NCBI RefSeq assembly: GCF_017355265.1
Contig: NZ_JADIJQ010000001.1
Span: 124,001-188,000, forward strand
DNA: 64,000 nt
From: Tessaracoccus sp. SD287
GTDB lineage: Bacteria; Actinomycetota; Actinomycetes; Propionibacteriales; Propionibacteriaceae
Direction of reading: 5' to 3'
A model generated the notes under the pieces. The model had not been told where the DNA came from, did not search any database, and saw only the letters and a list, made by a program, of their open reading frames with translations. A program made the position numbers and the translations under genes. This document shows positions 36,801 through 45,785 of the stretch, piece by piece; positions within the stretch are counted from its first letter, which is position 1, and each line of letters opens with the position of its first letter.

Positions 36801-38384
36801 GGCCGGACGATGCTGTGCACCGTCGAGGACATCCCCCTGGTCCGTGACGGATTCGGCGTGCCCTCACCGCCGGGGTTCGGCGAGGTCGGCGGCCCCGGTC
36901 CCGAGGCATCAGTCGACCGCCTGGTCCTGCGCCAACTGCGCAGCCGCTGCGGGGTGAGCGCCGAGTTCCTGGCCGAACGCTGGGCTGTGGGCGTCGCGAC
37001 CATCACCGACGCCCTGCACCGACTGCAGGGCGAGCAGGCCCTGGTCAAGGTGGAGCGGCAGTGGTGGCACCCCGATGTGCTCGCCCGGGTGAAACGGCGC
37101 ACCCTGGCACTGCTGCGCGCCGAGGTCGAGCCGGTCGAACCGGCGCAGCTGGCCCGCTTCCTGGCGCAGTGGCACGACGTCGATCCCGCCGGTGCCGACC
37201 CGTCACCCGTCGACCAGGATGCGTTGCTCGCGGTCGTCGACGCCCTGGCCGGGTGGCCGCTGCCGATGTCCATGCTCGAATCGGTGGTCCTGCCGACCCG
37301 GCTGGGCGGCTACCAGCCGCACCTTCTCGACCAGGCCATTGCCTCGGGCCACGTCGTCTGGACCGGCCAGGGGGCGATTGGCACCAGCGACGGTTGGGTG
37401 CAGCTGTGGCCGGCCGACCTGGTCCTGGCCGTCCCCGATGCCGACCTGGTGGCCGGACTGGCCGAGCCGTCCCGCAGACTGCTGGAACGGCTGGCGGCCG
37501 GCGGGGCGTGGACGCTGGCCGAGCTGGTCGAGCGCCAGCCCACCGCCAGCGACGCCGACGCCCTGTGGGAACTGGTCTGGGCTGGTCTGGTCACCAGCGA
37601 CGGACTGCAGCCGTTGCGCGACCTGGGGTCCAGCCGCGGCGGGGCGCCGGCGCTGCGCACCCCCACCCGCGCCCGGATGCAACGCCGCTCCCTGCCACGC
37701 ATGGTGCGGATGCCCGGGCTGCCCGTGGTCGGCGGGCGCTGGACGGCGGTCCGACCGGCGCAGAGCGATCCCGTCCAGCAACGCCTCGAGCAGGCCATGA
37801 TCGCCCTGAACCGCCACGGTGTCCTCACCCGCGGGGCGTGCGCTGCCGAGCCGTTCTGGTCCAGCTTCCAACCGGCCTACCAGGTGCTCGCCCGCCTCGA
37901 GGACCAGGGTGCGGTCAGGCGTGGCCACATCGTCGCCGGACTCGGGGCGGCACAGTTCGCCCTGCCCGGCGCCATCGATCGACTGCGCGCCACCGATTCC
38001 GCGGAGTCCGCCACCGCGTTGGTGCTGGCCGCCTGCGACCCGGCCAACCCCTACGGGGCTGCGCTGCCCTGGCCCGCGACCGCGGGGCACCGGCCGAGCC
38101 GCAAGGCAGGGGCACTGGTCGTCCTGCACGACGGGCACCCGGCGCTGTTCGTCGAACGAGGCGCCCACACCCTGCTCAGCTTCCCCCATGCCGCCGATCC
38201 CTCGACCGTGCAGGCGGCCCTGGTGGCGGTCGCCGAACGGATCCGGGCCGGCAACCTTGGAGCCACGACGATCAGCCGGGCCGATGGGCAGGACGTGCTG
38301 GGTCATCCCAGCTGGGGGCCGATGCTGGAGGCAGCCGGCTTCAGGATGACGCCCCAGGGGTACCGGGTGCGACGCGAACGCTGA
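33855..38384 (+). CDS. lhr: Lhr-type ATP-dependent helicase, full length
   Basis: About 1509 residues, the expected size of actinobacterial Lhr. Walker A APTGSGKT at 53-60, DEIH box (TVIIDEIHALAGTKRGVHLQ), motif III SAT (IGLSATVNPASV), motif V/VI region ATSSLELGIDMGSIDLVVQV and QRVGRAGHQVGAV. A long C-terminal region follows, with winged-helix and Lhr-CTD modules. Lhr is a 3'-5' ssDNA translocase/helicase induced by DNA cross-linking in mycobacteria. ATG at 33855; an ATG at 33864 is possible and no good ribosome site is seen for either. The open frame further upstream overlaps recA regulatory DNA and is not counted. No SOS box ahead of it. Confidence 0.94.
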   Translation: MADMNFTTAGPDVLSRFGAPTQSWFRDAFEAPTPAQVAAWSSVLAGRNTLLVAPTGSGKTLAAFLASLDRLAARPAEQVDRARRERKVQVLYISPMKALASDVARNLTAPLRGISLAAERLGLAAPDITVAIRSGDSTSTQRRQLVAHPPDVLITTPESLFLLLSSQAHTMFSELHTVIIDEIHALAGTKRGVHLQLSLERLEAMTPAPFQRIGLSATVNPASVVARFLAGDRPIDVLEPTPDKNWQLSVEVPVEDMTDLSLPTDADGTNEPNRSIWPFLEQRLLDLIDSHRTTLCFVNSRRVAERLTAHLNELHAARLGAELDPDAAPPAQVMAQSGASLGVDETEWPVIARAHHGSVSKERRAEIESDLKSGQLPCVVATSSLELGIDMGSIDLVVQVSSPPAVSSALQRVGRAGHQVGAVSTGIMLPTHRSDLLEATVVVREMLSGGIEPLHDLRNPLDVLAQHLLSMVIDSSTTAAQAYDLVRRCEAYSGLSRAVFDGVVDMLAGRYPSEDFAELRPRLVHDRLTDLLTARPGARRLVTTSGGTIPDRGLFGVFLVGEPGTPGRRVGELDEEMVHESRVGDVFTLGTSSWRIEDITPHQVLVTPAAGLPGRLPFWKGDQAWRPSGLGRAIGRFVDDLTANQPTALEALQRLDERAVANLRAHLAEQREATGVVPSDTCLVVERFRDELGDWRVVVHCPWGAAVLTPWALAIEARARREFGNEVRAWASNDGIVISVPDTADAPGLELLDGDVDQVSELVTDEVYGSALFAARFRECASRALLLPRLDPGRRTPLWRQRQRSAQLLEVASRFPDFPIVLETLRECLEDVFDLPGLVQLLGGIAARTIRLVLVDTERPSPFARNLMFGYVGEFLYDTEQPLAERRLAALNVDATLLAELLGRDGAEALLDPTALAQVEADLQRTSEPSRAGSAEQLWDIVRTIGPLTLEECAERSDPSAAAAEWVAALVTDRRLVEVRLGGRTMLCTVEDIPLVRDGFGVPSPPGFGEVGGPGPEASVDRLVLRQLRSRCGVSAEFLAERWAVGVATITDALHRLQGEQALVKVERQWWHPDVLARVKRRTLALLRAEVEPVEPAQLARFLAQWHDVDPAGADPSPVDQDALLAVVDALAGWPLPMSMLESVVLPTRLGGYQPHLLDQAIASGHVVWTGQGAIGTSDGWVQLWPADLVLAVPDADLVAGLAEPSRRLLERLAAGGAWTLAELVERQPTASDADALWELVWAGLVTSDGLQPLRDLGSSRGGAPALRTPTRARMQRRSLPRMVRMPGLPVVGGRWTAVRPAQSDPVQQRLEQAMIALNRHGVLTRGACAAEPFWSSFQPAYQVLARLEDQGAVRRGHIVAGLGAAQFALPGAIDRLRATDSAESATALVLAACDPANPYGAALPWPATAGHRPSRKAGALVVLHDGHPALFVERGAHTLLSFPHAADPSTVQAALVAVAERIRAGNLGATTISRADGQDVLGHPSWGPMLEAAGFRMTPQGYRVRRER

Positions 38385-38503
38385 GGGGATGCGCTCACCG
38401 GCACCCCACCGGCGTGTTCGTATGCGCAGCGACTTCGCTTGAATCGCTCACTGGCCTATGCTCGTGTCATTCACGTCTGCCACTGATTCAGTGAGGAATC
38501 ACG

Positions 38504-39313
38504 ATGCCCCAGACCCACGACTCGCCCTCGGCGGTCCGTTCCCATCGGATGGTGCGACTACTGCAACTCGTCGCGGAGCGGGGTGACGTCCAGTTGCGTG
38601 ACCTGGCGGAGGAGTTGAACGCCTCGGCGGCCACCATTCGCCGCGATGTGGGCGCCCTGGCCGAGCAGGGCCTGCTGATCCGCACCCATGGCGGGGCCTC
38701 GGCCAGACGGTCCGGGGGCGAACTCCCGGTGAACCTTCGCGGCGGCCGCAACACCCTGGCCAAGCGCGCCATCGCGCGGGTCGCCGTCGACCAGATCCCG
38801 GTCGGACGTCACGCCGTCGCCATGACTGGTGGCACCACCACCACCGAGGTGTTGCGCGCCCTCGACCGTCGGCGCGACCTCACCATCGTGACGAATTCCG
38901 TGGGTCTGGCCATTGAGGCCGCCTCGCACGGCCAGAACCGGGTGCTGATCGCCGGGGGCATCCTGCGCGCCACGTCCCTGGAACTGGTGGGCTCGCTGGC
39001 CGAGTCGACCTTCCGGCAGATCAATGTGGGCACCGCCATCGTCGGCTGTGACGGGGTGAGTCTGCACGGCGGGCTGACCACCCACGATGACGTCGAGGCC
39101 AGCACCAACCATGCCATGATCGAGCGCGCGCAGACGGTCATCTGCGTCGCGGATGGCAGCAAGATTGGCGTGGCCACCCTGGCCCGGCTGGCGGAACTGT
39201 CCGACGTGGACATGCTGATCACCGACTCCACCGCTGACGCCGAGGAACTCGCCCGCATCCGCGGGGCAGGGGTGCAGGTGGTGGTGGTCGAGGTCGACCG
39301 CGACGCACGCTGA
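38504..39313 (+). CDS. DeoR-family transcriptional regulator
   Basis: 269 residues. The N-terminal winged helix reads RSHRMVRLLQLVAERGDVQL, then LAEELNASAATIRRDVGALA; the DeoR C-terminal sensor domain shows RVLIAGGILRATSLELVGSL and MIERAQTVICVADGSKIG. DeoR proteins respond to phosphorylated sugars. It starts at ATG 38504 after GAGGAA; a -10-like TATGCT lies at 38457-38462. It stands alone between lhr and clgR and its target is not evident; no sugar gene is adjacent. Confidence 0.9.
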   Translation: MPQTHDSPSAVRSHRMVRLLQLVAERGDVQLRDLAEELNASAATIRRDVGALAEQGLLIRTHGGASARRSGGELPVNLRGGRNTLAKRAIARVAVDQIPVGRHAVAMTGGTTTTEVLRALDRRRDLTIVTNSVGLAIEAASHGQNRVLIAGGILRATSLELVGSLAESTFRQINVGTAIVGCDGVSLHGGLTTHDDVEASTNHAMIERAQTVICVADGSKIGVATLARLAELSDVDMLITDSTADAEELARIRGAGVQVVVVEVDRDAR

Positions 39314-39330
39314 TCGCCGGGTGCTACAGG

Positions 39331-39373
39331 ACGAACGGCCGCCCGGGGCAGGAATGCCCCGTCGGCCGTTCGT
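39331..39373. terminator. Bidirectional hairpin terminator
   Basis: Inverted repeat with outer arms ACGAACGGCCG/CGGCCGTTCGT (11 bp) and inner arms GGGGCA/TGCCCC around GGAA. Lies between the convergent DeoR gene (stop 39313) and clgR (stop 39385). Confidence 0.8.
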
Positions 39374-39384
39374 GGTGTGGGTGC

Positions 39385-39654
39385 TCAGGCCGCCTTGGCC
39401 AACCGCGTCTTCAGCTCCGCAGCGGCGAGCTTGTCGCTCACCGTCATCAGCACCGCCGACAGGGGTACGTGCAGGGCTGCCGCGATCGAGCCGAGCAGCT
39501 CACTCGAGGCTTCTTTTTGTCCACGTTCAACCTCGGACAGGTATCCCAGGCTCACCCGCGCGGAGGTGCTCACATCACGCAACGTGCGTCCCTGTGAGAA
39601 GCGCAACTCGCGCAGTGTCTCACCGATCAATTCTCGAACCAGCACAGGCTTCAT
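39385..39654 (-). CDS. clgR: ClgR-type XRE transcriptional regulator
   Basis: 89 residues: [20 protein letters not shown], then a Cro/CI helix-turn-helix [40 protein letters not shown]. This is the sequence type of ClgR, the activator of Clp protease genes in Streptomyces, corynebacteria and mycobacteria, and it has the same neighbours (pgsA, cinA/pncC). ATG at 39654 follows AGGAAGG. ClgR of other species ends in a Clp-recognised Ala-rich tail; here the protein ends TRLAKAA, which may serve the same purpose (inference). Confidence 0.9.
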   Translation of the reverse strand: MKPVLVRELIGETLRELRFSQGRTLRDVSTSARVSLGYLSEVERGQKEASSELLGSIAAALHVPLSAVLMTVSDKLAAAELKTRLAKAA

Positions 39655-39751
39655 GTCGTCCGCCCTTCCTGCGCCCTGGGCCGGGAATGGACCAGTCGCA
39701 CTGGGTACAACGCGCACCGAAGGGATTGCATTCCCACAGGGACCCTCGTGC

Positions 39752-40234
39752 TCATTCCAGTGCGGAGACGACCAGGTCGATCATGGCGGCGACGGTCGCC
39801 TGTCGAATAGCCGACCTGTCACCATCCAGGACCAGATGTTCCACGGTGACCTGGTCGCGGCTCGCCACGGCGACGAACACGGTGCCGGGCTGGACCCCGT
39901 CCTGGGGGTCGGGGCCGGCGACGCCGGTGCAGGAGACGACCAGGTCGGCCCCGGTCCGGTCGCGGCCGCCCTCGGCCATCGCCTCCGCGGTGGCTGCGTT
40001 GACCACTCCCATAGCGGCGATCTGGTCGGCGTCGACCCCCACCAGATCATGCTTCAAACGGCTGGCATAGGTGACCAGACCGCCGAGGTAGCTCACCGAG
40101 GCGCCCGGCACGGCGGTGAGGACCGCGCCGAACAATCCCCCGGTCAGGGACTCGACGCTGGCCAGGGTGACCCGTCGGCGGGCGAGGGCGGCCAGCAGAT
40201 CTGCGGCACGGGACTCCAACTCGTCGGGCCCCAT
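39752..40234 (-). CDS. pncC: Nicotinamide-nucleotide amidase PncC (CinA C-terminal domain)
   Basis: 160 residues, equal to the C-terminal domain of CinA without the molybdopterin-binding-like N-domain. Landmarks: [59 protein letters not shown]. Deamidates NMN to nicotinate mononucleotide in NAD salvage. ATG at 40234 overlaps the end of pgsA by a few codons, so both are on one mRNA with rimO upstream and clgR downstream. Confidence 0.92.
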   Translation of the reverse strand: MGPDELESRAADLLAALARRRVTLASVESLTGGLFGAVLTAVPGASVSYLGGLVTYASRLKHDLVGVDADQIAAMGVVNAATAEAMAEGGRDRTGADLVVSCTGVAGPDPQDGVQPGTVFVAVASRDQVTVEHLVLDGDRSAIRQATVAAMIDLVVSALE

Positions 40235-40239
40235 CCTGC

Positions 40240-40851
40240 TCAGAATCCCGCGGTGCGCGAGGCGCGGGCCTGGCTGCGTACCCTGGCGGCCTGTCGCACG
40301 TAGTCGATGCCGGTGACCACGGTGAGGATGAACGCCACCGCCATCAGCGTCCAGCCCAGCCATGCCACCACCGGCGGCTGCTGCGGAAGCCAGGTCAGGT
40401 ACACGATCAGGGCCAGTGACTGGGTGACGGTCTTCAGCTTGCCGCCCTTGTTCGCGGCCATCACGAAGTCGTACTTGAGCAGGAACTGGCGCATGATCGT
40501 GATGCCCCACTCACGCACCAGGATGATGATGGTCACCCACCACTGCAACTCGCCGATGATGCTCAGTCCGATGAAGGCCATCCCGGTCAGCGCCTTGTCG
40601 GCAATGGAGTCGAACAGCTTGCCGAAGTCGGTGATCAGGTTGTACTTGCGGGCGATCCTGCCGTCGGCGGCGTCGGTCAGGATGGCCAGGATGAACACGC
40701 CCGTGGTCCAGTAACGCCAGTCCTGCTCGTGGGGATGGGCCAGGAGCATCCAGCCGAAGACCGGCACCGCGGCGACCCGCAGCGCGGACAGCAGGTTGGG
40801 CACGTTCCAGATCGAGACCCGTCTGGCTGGCGTCGGCGTGGACTCGCTCAC
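40240..40851 (-). CDS. pgsA: CDP-diacylglycerol-glycerol-3-phosphate 3-phosphatidyltransferase
   Basis: 203 residues with about four to six membrane helices. The CDP-alcohol phosphatidyltransferase signature DG-x2-AR-x8-G-x3-D-x3-D is exact: [20 protein letters not shown] followed by IAD. Makes phosphatidylglycerol-phosphate in the membrane. Its start at 40851 overlaps the rimO stop by four bases. Gene order rimO-pgsA-pncC-clgR is conserved in actinobacteria. Confidence 0.94.
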   Translation of the reverse strand: MSESTPTPARRVSIWNVPNLLSALRVAAVPVFGWMLLAHPHEQDWRYWTTGVFILAILTDAADGRIARKYNLITDFGKLFDSIADKALTGMAFIGLSIIGELQWWVTIIILVREWGITIMRQFLLKYDFVMAANKGGKLKTVTQSLALIVYLTWLPQQPPVVAWLGWTLMAVAFILTVVTGIDYVRQAARVRSQARASRTAGF

Positions 40852-42272
40852 GCGACAGCCTCACCGGTCAGGTCCACACCCTCGGAATCGACGATGGCGG
40901 CGACCACGAAGTCGCCGACCTGGGCGGTGCAACCGGGAAGGGTGACGGTGCCGTCCACCTCGGGGCCCTGGAACTCGGCGCGGCCCACGGCAGCCTCGCC
41001 CTCGCGGCCCTCCACCAGCACGGTGGTGACCTCACCGATGCGATCCTCGGCGCGCTGCGCGCACAGTTCGGCGGCCAGGTCGGACAGTTCCGCGGCCTGT
41101 TCCTCGATCAGGTCCTGGTCAAGGTGGCCATCCATGGTGGCCCCCTCGGTGTTGTCCTCATCGGAGTAGGCGAAGACCCCGACCACGTCGAGGCGGGCAC
41201 GGATCAGGAAGTCCTTGAGGACCTCGACGTCCTGCTCGGTCTCACCGGGGAACCCGGCAATCACATTGGAACGAATGCCGGCATGGGGCACCTGGGCGCG
41301 AATCATGTCGATCAACCCCAGGAAGGACTCCGCATCGCCGAAGCGGCGCATCCGGCGCAGCAGCGGCCCCGAGGCGTGCTGGAAGCTCAGGTCGAAGTAG
41401 GGCACGACCTTGTCGGTCGAGACCATGGCGTCGATCAACGTGGGACGGATCTCGGCGGGCTGCAGGTAGGAGACCCGAATCCAGTCGAGGCCGTCAACCG
41501 CCGACAACTGGCCCAGCAGCTTCTCCAACAGGCGGATGTCGCCCAGGTCCTTGCCGTAGGACGAGGAGTTCTCACTGACCAGGAAGACCTCGTTGACGCC
41601 GTGGTCGACGAGCCAACGGGCCTCCTCGACGACCTCCTCGGGGGTGCGCGACAGGTACGAGCCGCGGAAGCGCGGGATGGCGCAGAACGAGCAGCGACGG
41701 TCGCAACCCGAGGCGATCTTCAGCGGCGAGTAGGGGCTGTTGCCCAGACGCTTGCGCAGCGTCCGGGGTCCGGTGGCCGGGATGACGTCGGCGGGCAGGT
41801 CGGCGTGGCCGGGGATGGCCACCCCCGCCGCGGCCTCGCGCCGCTTCACGGGGCTGATCGGCAGCAGGGTGCGTCGGTCGCGGGGGGCGTGGGCCTCGAT
41901 GTGGCCGCCGTTGAGGATCGTGGTGAGACGGTCAGCGATGGTGGCGTAGGAGTCGAAGCCGAGCACGGCGTCAGCCTCGGGCATGGACTGGGCCAGTTCG
42001 GAGCCGTAGCGCTCGGCCATGCAGCCCACTGCCACCACGGCCTTGGTCTTGCCCTGGCCCTTGAGGTCGGCGGCCTCCAGCAGGGTGTCGACCGAATCCT
42101 TCTTGGCCTGTTCGACGAAGCCGCAGGTGTTCACCATGACGGCATCAGCCTCGTCGGCGTCGGCGACCAGACGGAACCCGCCGGCCTCGAGTCGTCCGGC
42201 GAGTTCTTCGGAATCAACCTCGTTGCGGGCGCAGCCGAGCGTGACCAGGTGCACGTTGGTAAGAGTGGACAT
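40848..42272 (-). CDS. rimO: Ribosomal protein S12 methylthiotransferase RimO
   Basis: 474 residues. UPF0004 domain cysteines in [38 protein letters not shown] and [10 protein letters not shown]; radical SAM motif [18 protein letters not shown]-terminal TRAM domain ([17 protein letters not shown]). Methylthiolates Asp of S12. The ATG at 42272 follows a -10-like CATAAT (complement of 42280-42285) by 7 nt with no Shine-Dalgarno, so probably leaderless. Paralogue of miaB in this window; distinguished by the [10 protein letters not shown] start and FCAIPRFRG. Confidence 0.95.
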   Translation of the reverse strand: MSTLTNVHLVTLGCARNEVDSEELAGRLEAGGFRLVADADEADAVMVNTCGFVEQAKKDSVDTLLEAADLKGQGKTKAVVAVGCMAERYGSELAQSMPEADAVLGFDSYATIADRLTTILNGGHIEAHAPRDRRTLLPISPVKRREAAAGVAIPGHADLPADVIPATGPRTLRKRLGNSPYSPLKIASGCDRRCSFCAIPRFRGSYLSRTPEEVVEEARWLVDHGVNEVFLVSENSSSYGKDLGDIRLLEKLLGQLSAVDGLDWIRVSYLQPAEIRPTLIDAMVSTDKVVPYFDLSFQHASGPLLRRMRRFGDAESFLGLIDMIRAQVPHAGIRSNVIAGFPGETEQDVEVLKDFLIRARLDVVGVFAYSDEDNTEGATMDGHLDQDLIEEQAAELSDLAAELCAQRAEDRIGEVTTVLVEGREGEAAVGRAEFQGPEVDGTVTLPGCTAQVGDFVVAAIVDSEGVDLTGEAVA

Positions 42273-42336
42273 CGCATTCATTATGCGCCTTGGGTCCCCA
42301 TTCACCCCAATCGAGCCGGGTCCGCCCGTGCCCGGC

Positions 42337-42831
42337 TCACCCCAGTGATCGCTCGAAGTCCAGCATGGCCTGCTTGATGGCCACCCCGTAGCGGAAGCCG
42401 CCCAGACCGCCGTCGGTGCGCACCACCCGGTGGCACGGGACGAACAGTGCCGCCCGGTTGGTGGCGCAGGCACTGGCCGCGGCCCGCACCGCGGCCGGCC
42501 GTCCGGCGGCTGCGGCCAGTTCGGTGTAGCTCACGGTCCGCCCCGCGGGCACCCGGCGCAGCGCCTGCCAGGCGGCGGTGATGAACGCGCCGCCGCGCTG
42601 GTCGACGACCACTGCGTCGAGGGCGGCGGTGTCCCCGCCGAAGAACCGGCTGATGGCGTCCGCGGTGTCCGGGTCGTCCCCCTCGGTGACCGGTGCCGCG
42701 GAGCCGGCCAGCGCCCGCAGGTAGTCCGGGTCGCTCGTCCAGCCGCTGCTGATGACGGCGCGCTCGTCGCGGAGCCAGCCGAACTCGCCCATGGGGGTGC
42801 TGGTGGTGGCGAAGGTGAGGGTGGTGGTCAT
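42337..42831 (-). CDS. ogt: Methylated-DNA-protein-cysteine methyltransferase
   Basis: 164 residues. The active-site motif is [12 protein letters not shown] (acceptor Cys in PCHR) and the DNA-binding region contains [20 protein letters not shown], with [12 protein letters not shown] in place of the usual RAVGxAxxxN. Transfers the alkyl group of O6-alkylguanine to its own cysteine. The start overlaps the stop of the Ada-AlkA gene (ATGA), so the two repair functions are coupled. The protein ends [16 protein letters not shown]. Confidence 0.93.
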   Translation of the reverse strand: MTTTLTFATTSTPMGEFGWLRDERAVISSGWTSDPDYLRALAGSAAPVTEGDDPDTADAISRFFGGDTAALDAVVVDQRGGAFITAAWQALRRVPAGRTVSYTELAAAAGRPAAVRAAASACATNRAALFVPCHRVVRTDGGLGGFRYGVAIKQAMLDFERSLG

Positions 42832-44327
42832 GGTGTCTCCGGTAGGGTGTGTGTCATCCGCAGCGTCGGGGCGAGCCGCCACAGGTGCATGGTCAGGTAG
42901 GAACGCCACGGTGCGAAGGCGTGGCTGTCGGCCAGGTCGAGGTGCTTCAGGACGCGTCGGACCACCAGGTCGGTGTCCAGCAGCACGTCCGGGTCGCCGA
43001 GTGCGCGCAGGGCCACGTAGCCACCGGTCCAGGGCCCGATGCCGGGCAGCGCTTCCAGCGCCGCGCGCGCCGCGCGTCGGTCGACCCCGGCCGCCAGGGC
43101 GACCCTGCCCTCGGCCAGGGCCGCGGCCAGACCGACCAGGGCGCGTCCGCGTGCCCGCGGCATGGCCAGGGTCGCCGGGTCGACGGCGGCCAGTGCCTGC
43201 ATCCGGGGAAAGCAGTGGCTCAGCTGGTGCCCCCACCGGGCGGCGGTGGCGACCAGGGACGGTTCCAGGGGTTCGCCGTGGTCGGCCACCAGTCGGGCGG
43301 CCACCGTCACCGCCCCGGCCAGGGACACCTGCTGTCCGATCAGGCAGCGCACGGCCAGTTCGTCGGGGTCGGGGGTGCCCGGAAGCCGGATGCCGGGAAC
43401 CTCGCGGAGTTGTCGCGCCAGCGGGGCGGGGGCGTCCCCCGCGGTGAGCACCTCGTCAATGGCGACGGGGTCGGCGTCCAGGTCGAACCAGACCCGAATG
43501 CGGGTGATGAGCGTGCCCAGGTCGCGCCAGTCGGCCAGCGCCACCCGGGCGCACAGCCCGGCGCCGTCCGGTTCCACGGCGACCACGCCGTGGCCGCGCG
43601 GCAGCACCACGGCGCGGGCGAATCGCTGCGGACCGCCCGATTCCAGGCCGGTCACGGTGCGGGTGGCCAGGAAGTCCATCAGGCCCGCCCCGTCAAAGGG
43701 TTGCCGGACCGGCAGCTTGAGCAGCAGTCCCCCGTCGGCGGCGACGGCGGCTGGCGCGCCCCGGCGTCGACGCAGCGCGGTGGGGCTCTGGCCATAGACC
43801 TCGCGGATGGTGTCGTTGAACTGACGGATGGAGCTGAAGCCCGACTGGAAGGCGATGCTCGAGGCGCTGAGGTCGGTGGTCTGCAGCAGGATCCGTGCGG
43901 TGTGGGCGCGTCGGGTGCGGGCCAGCGCCAGCGGTCCGGCGCCGGCATGGCGTTGCAGCACCCGTTGCACCTGCCGGGACGAGTAGCCCAGACGTGCCGC
44001 CAGACCCGGCACCCCGTCCCGGTCGACCACACCGTCGGAGATCATCCGCATGGCGCGGGCGGTGACGTCCTCACCGACATTCCACAGCGGCGAGCCGGGG
44101 ATGGCGTCGGGCTGGCAGCGGCGACAGGCCCGGAAGCCGGCCGCCTGGGCGGCGGCGGCGGTGGGGAACCAGTGACAGTTCTCCGGCCGGGGGGTCCGCG
44201 CCGGGCAACTCGGACGACAGTAGATGCCGGTCGTGGAGATGCCGGCGAAGAACCACCCGTCGAAACGCGCATCGCGGCTCGACAACGCGCGATAGCAGGC
44301 ATCGGCGGCAGGCAGGGTGATCGTCAC
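42828..44327 (-). CDS. Ada N-terminal/AraC/AlkA fusion, DNA-3-methyladenine glycosylase II
   Basis: About 499 residues in three modules. (1) Ada zinc domain: FAGISTTGIYCRPSCPART and FRACRRCQPD supply four Cys, including the methyl-phosphotriester acceptor. (2) AraC helix-turn-helix: GLAARLGYSSRQVQRVLQRH and SSIAFQSGFSSIRQFNDTI. (3) AlkA: ALPGIGPWTGGYVALRALG, with catalytic Asp in LLDTDLVVRRVL. It thus combines a methylation-activated transcription factor with base excision. GTG at 44327 starts just before the Ada core; a GTG at 44378 is possible. Coupled to ogt downstream. Probable autoregulated adaptive response (inference). Confidence 0.92.
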   Translation of the reverse strand: MTITLPAADACYRALSSRDARFDGWFFAGISTTGIYCRPSCPARTPRPENCHWFPTAAAAQAAGFRACRRCQPDAIPGSPLWNVGEDVTARAMRMISDGVVDRDGVPGLAARLGYSSRQVQRVLQRHAGAGPLALARTRRAHTARILLQTTDLSASSIAFQSGFSSIRQFNDTIREVYGQSPTALRRRRGAPAAVAADGGLLLKLPVRQPFDGAGLMDFLATRTVTGLESGGPQRFARAVVLPRGHGVVAVEPDGAGLCARVALADWRDLGTLITRIRVWFDLDADPVAIDEVLTAGDAPAPLARQLREVPGIRLPGTPDPDELAVRCLIGQQVSLAGAVTVAARLVADHGEPLEPSLVATAARWGHQLSHCFPRMQALAAVDPATLAMPRARGRALVGLAAALAEGRVALAAGVDRRAARAALEALPGIGPWTGGYVALRALGDPDVLLDTDLVVRRVLKHLDLADSHAFAPWRSYLTMHLWRLAPTLRMTHTLPETP

Positions 44328-44383
44328 GACTCCAGTGTGCCCCAGCACGACAGCCGTGCTCTGGCGGGAATCGGACACTGCGG

Positions 44384-45591
44384 TCAGGGGGTCTCGCCCA
44401 GCGCCACCTGCTGGCGGCGGCCGCGCCAGTCACGCCAGGTCAGGGTCGGACCTGCCCGGCCGGTGAGCGCCGGTCGCAGGATGAACGAGGTCGTCGACGA
44501 ACGCCGGCGCAACTCCACCCGATCGGCCTGGCCGCCGGTGATCGCCACCTCGGTCTGGGCCCCGTCCAGGGAGAACACCATGCCGCCATCCTGCAGCGGC
44601 ACCCGCCAGACATCGGGGTTGTCCTGGTGGCGGCGCCCCTCGCGCTTGGCGCCGTGCTCGCGCACCCCCAACCGCCCGTCGACCAGGTAGGCCCAGATGC
44701 TGGGCTGACGTCGGAAGCGGGCTCCCCTGCCCCTGCTCTCTGGCCAGACGATGAGCGTGCCGTCCTGCTGGCCGCCGACCACGGCGGCGTAGACATTGCT
44801 GGGTGTCGTCCGGGTCAACCCGACGCTCCAACGACCCACCTGCACCGGGGTCGCCACGTTGTCGGCGTGGCTGCCGTGCAGGTGCAGCCAGGTGACCGGG
44901 GTGATGATCACGACCTGCAGCATCGCCTCGACGCTGGTGGGGTCGACGAATCGCAGGATCTGGTTGCCGTCCAGACGGGTCAGTCCGAGCAGGACGTCGC
45001 GGTGGAAGCAGGCCAGGTACTGCGGTCCGAGTCCTTGCAGCAGGTCGACCCGCACCGTCCCGGTGGGATCACCGTGGACCAGCCGGGTCGCGACGATCTG
45101 CAGGTCCCCGTAGGGGGTGCGCGCGGTCGGCGCTCGGCCCCCATCGCCGAGGCCGGTCACCAGCTGCCAGCCGGCCACGCCGAGGGCAGCGGCGGCACCC
45201 ACCCCCACGCCAGCGGTGAGCAGTGACCGGCGGGTTCGACCGCGCGCCGCCTGCTCGTCAATCTCGTCCAGGGCGAGCCCCACCGACGGCGCCACCCGCT
45301 GTCGGCGACCGCCGTCAGCGCCTCCGGGTCGGGGTCGGCGCGCCGGGCATGGTGCCACAGCTGTTCCCGCAGCATCCGCCGCGCCTCGGCGGCGTCCAGG
45401 TCGGTCCAGCGTCGACCCACGTCGGCATAGGCCTGGGTCTCCACCCGGGCCGACAGCTCGGTGTCACCGGTCAGTGCGTAGGCGAGCCTGGACGACTGCT
45501 CGCTGGTGTCCGCGACGAAGTCCGCGAAGTCGCCACCCTCATGGTTCGCCTCGTCAAAGTCCACCCCGTCAAGTCCGCGGCGACGTGACAT
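44384..45591 (-). pseudogene. Sigma-like/membrane protein gene, probably frameshifted
   Basis: Two overlapping reading frames appear to be one gene. The 5' part (from ATG 45591) resembles sigma region 2 of SigE-type factors: FADFVADTSEQSSRLAYALT, then AYADVGRRWTDLDAAEARRM, up to EALTAVADSG. After that point the sensible sequence continues in the -1 frame: VAPSVGLALDEIDEQAARG, then basic residues and a membrane helix (LLTAGVGVGAAAALGVAGW), followed by an exported domain of about 260 residues ending QQVALGETP. Adding one G at the GGG at 45295-45297 would join the halves. It could be a true pseudogene, a sequence error, or programmed -1 shifting. There is no sigma region 4, so it is unlikely to be a working sigma factor. 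The exported domain is not recognised. Confidence 0.6.
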
Positions 45592-45700
45592 GTCTCGAGC
45601 ATGCCACTGCGGTCGGCACCAGACCAGTGCCCAGCCCAGATGGATGACCCTTCCGCCGCCGATTACCCGGGTTGCGCAGATCTACCCTGAGTGCTCCTCG

Positions 45701-45776
45701 GGTAGATCGGGCCATCCCGGGTAGATCGGGCCATCCCGGGTAGATCGGGCCATGCTGGGTAGATCGCCCTGTCCCG
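45701..45776. repeat. Four tandem 19-bp repeats
   Basis: Unit GGTAGATCGGGCCATCCCG, two perfect copies (45701-45719, 45720-45738), a third differing at its end (45739-45757) and a degenerate fourth (45758-45776). The core GGTAGATC also occurs inverted just upstream (GATCTACC near 45680). Intergenic, between the sigma-like gene and the phosphoesterase gene; last copy ends 10 nt before the phosphoesterase stop. Confidence 0.85.
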
Positions 45777-45785
45777 GCGCACCAG

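Noticed and set aside
38385-38503. DeoR operator repeats upstream of the DeoR gene
   Set aside because: GAATC/GATTC and TCAC/GTGA fragments recur but do not form convincing spaced direct or inverted repeats.
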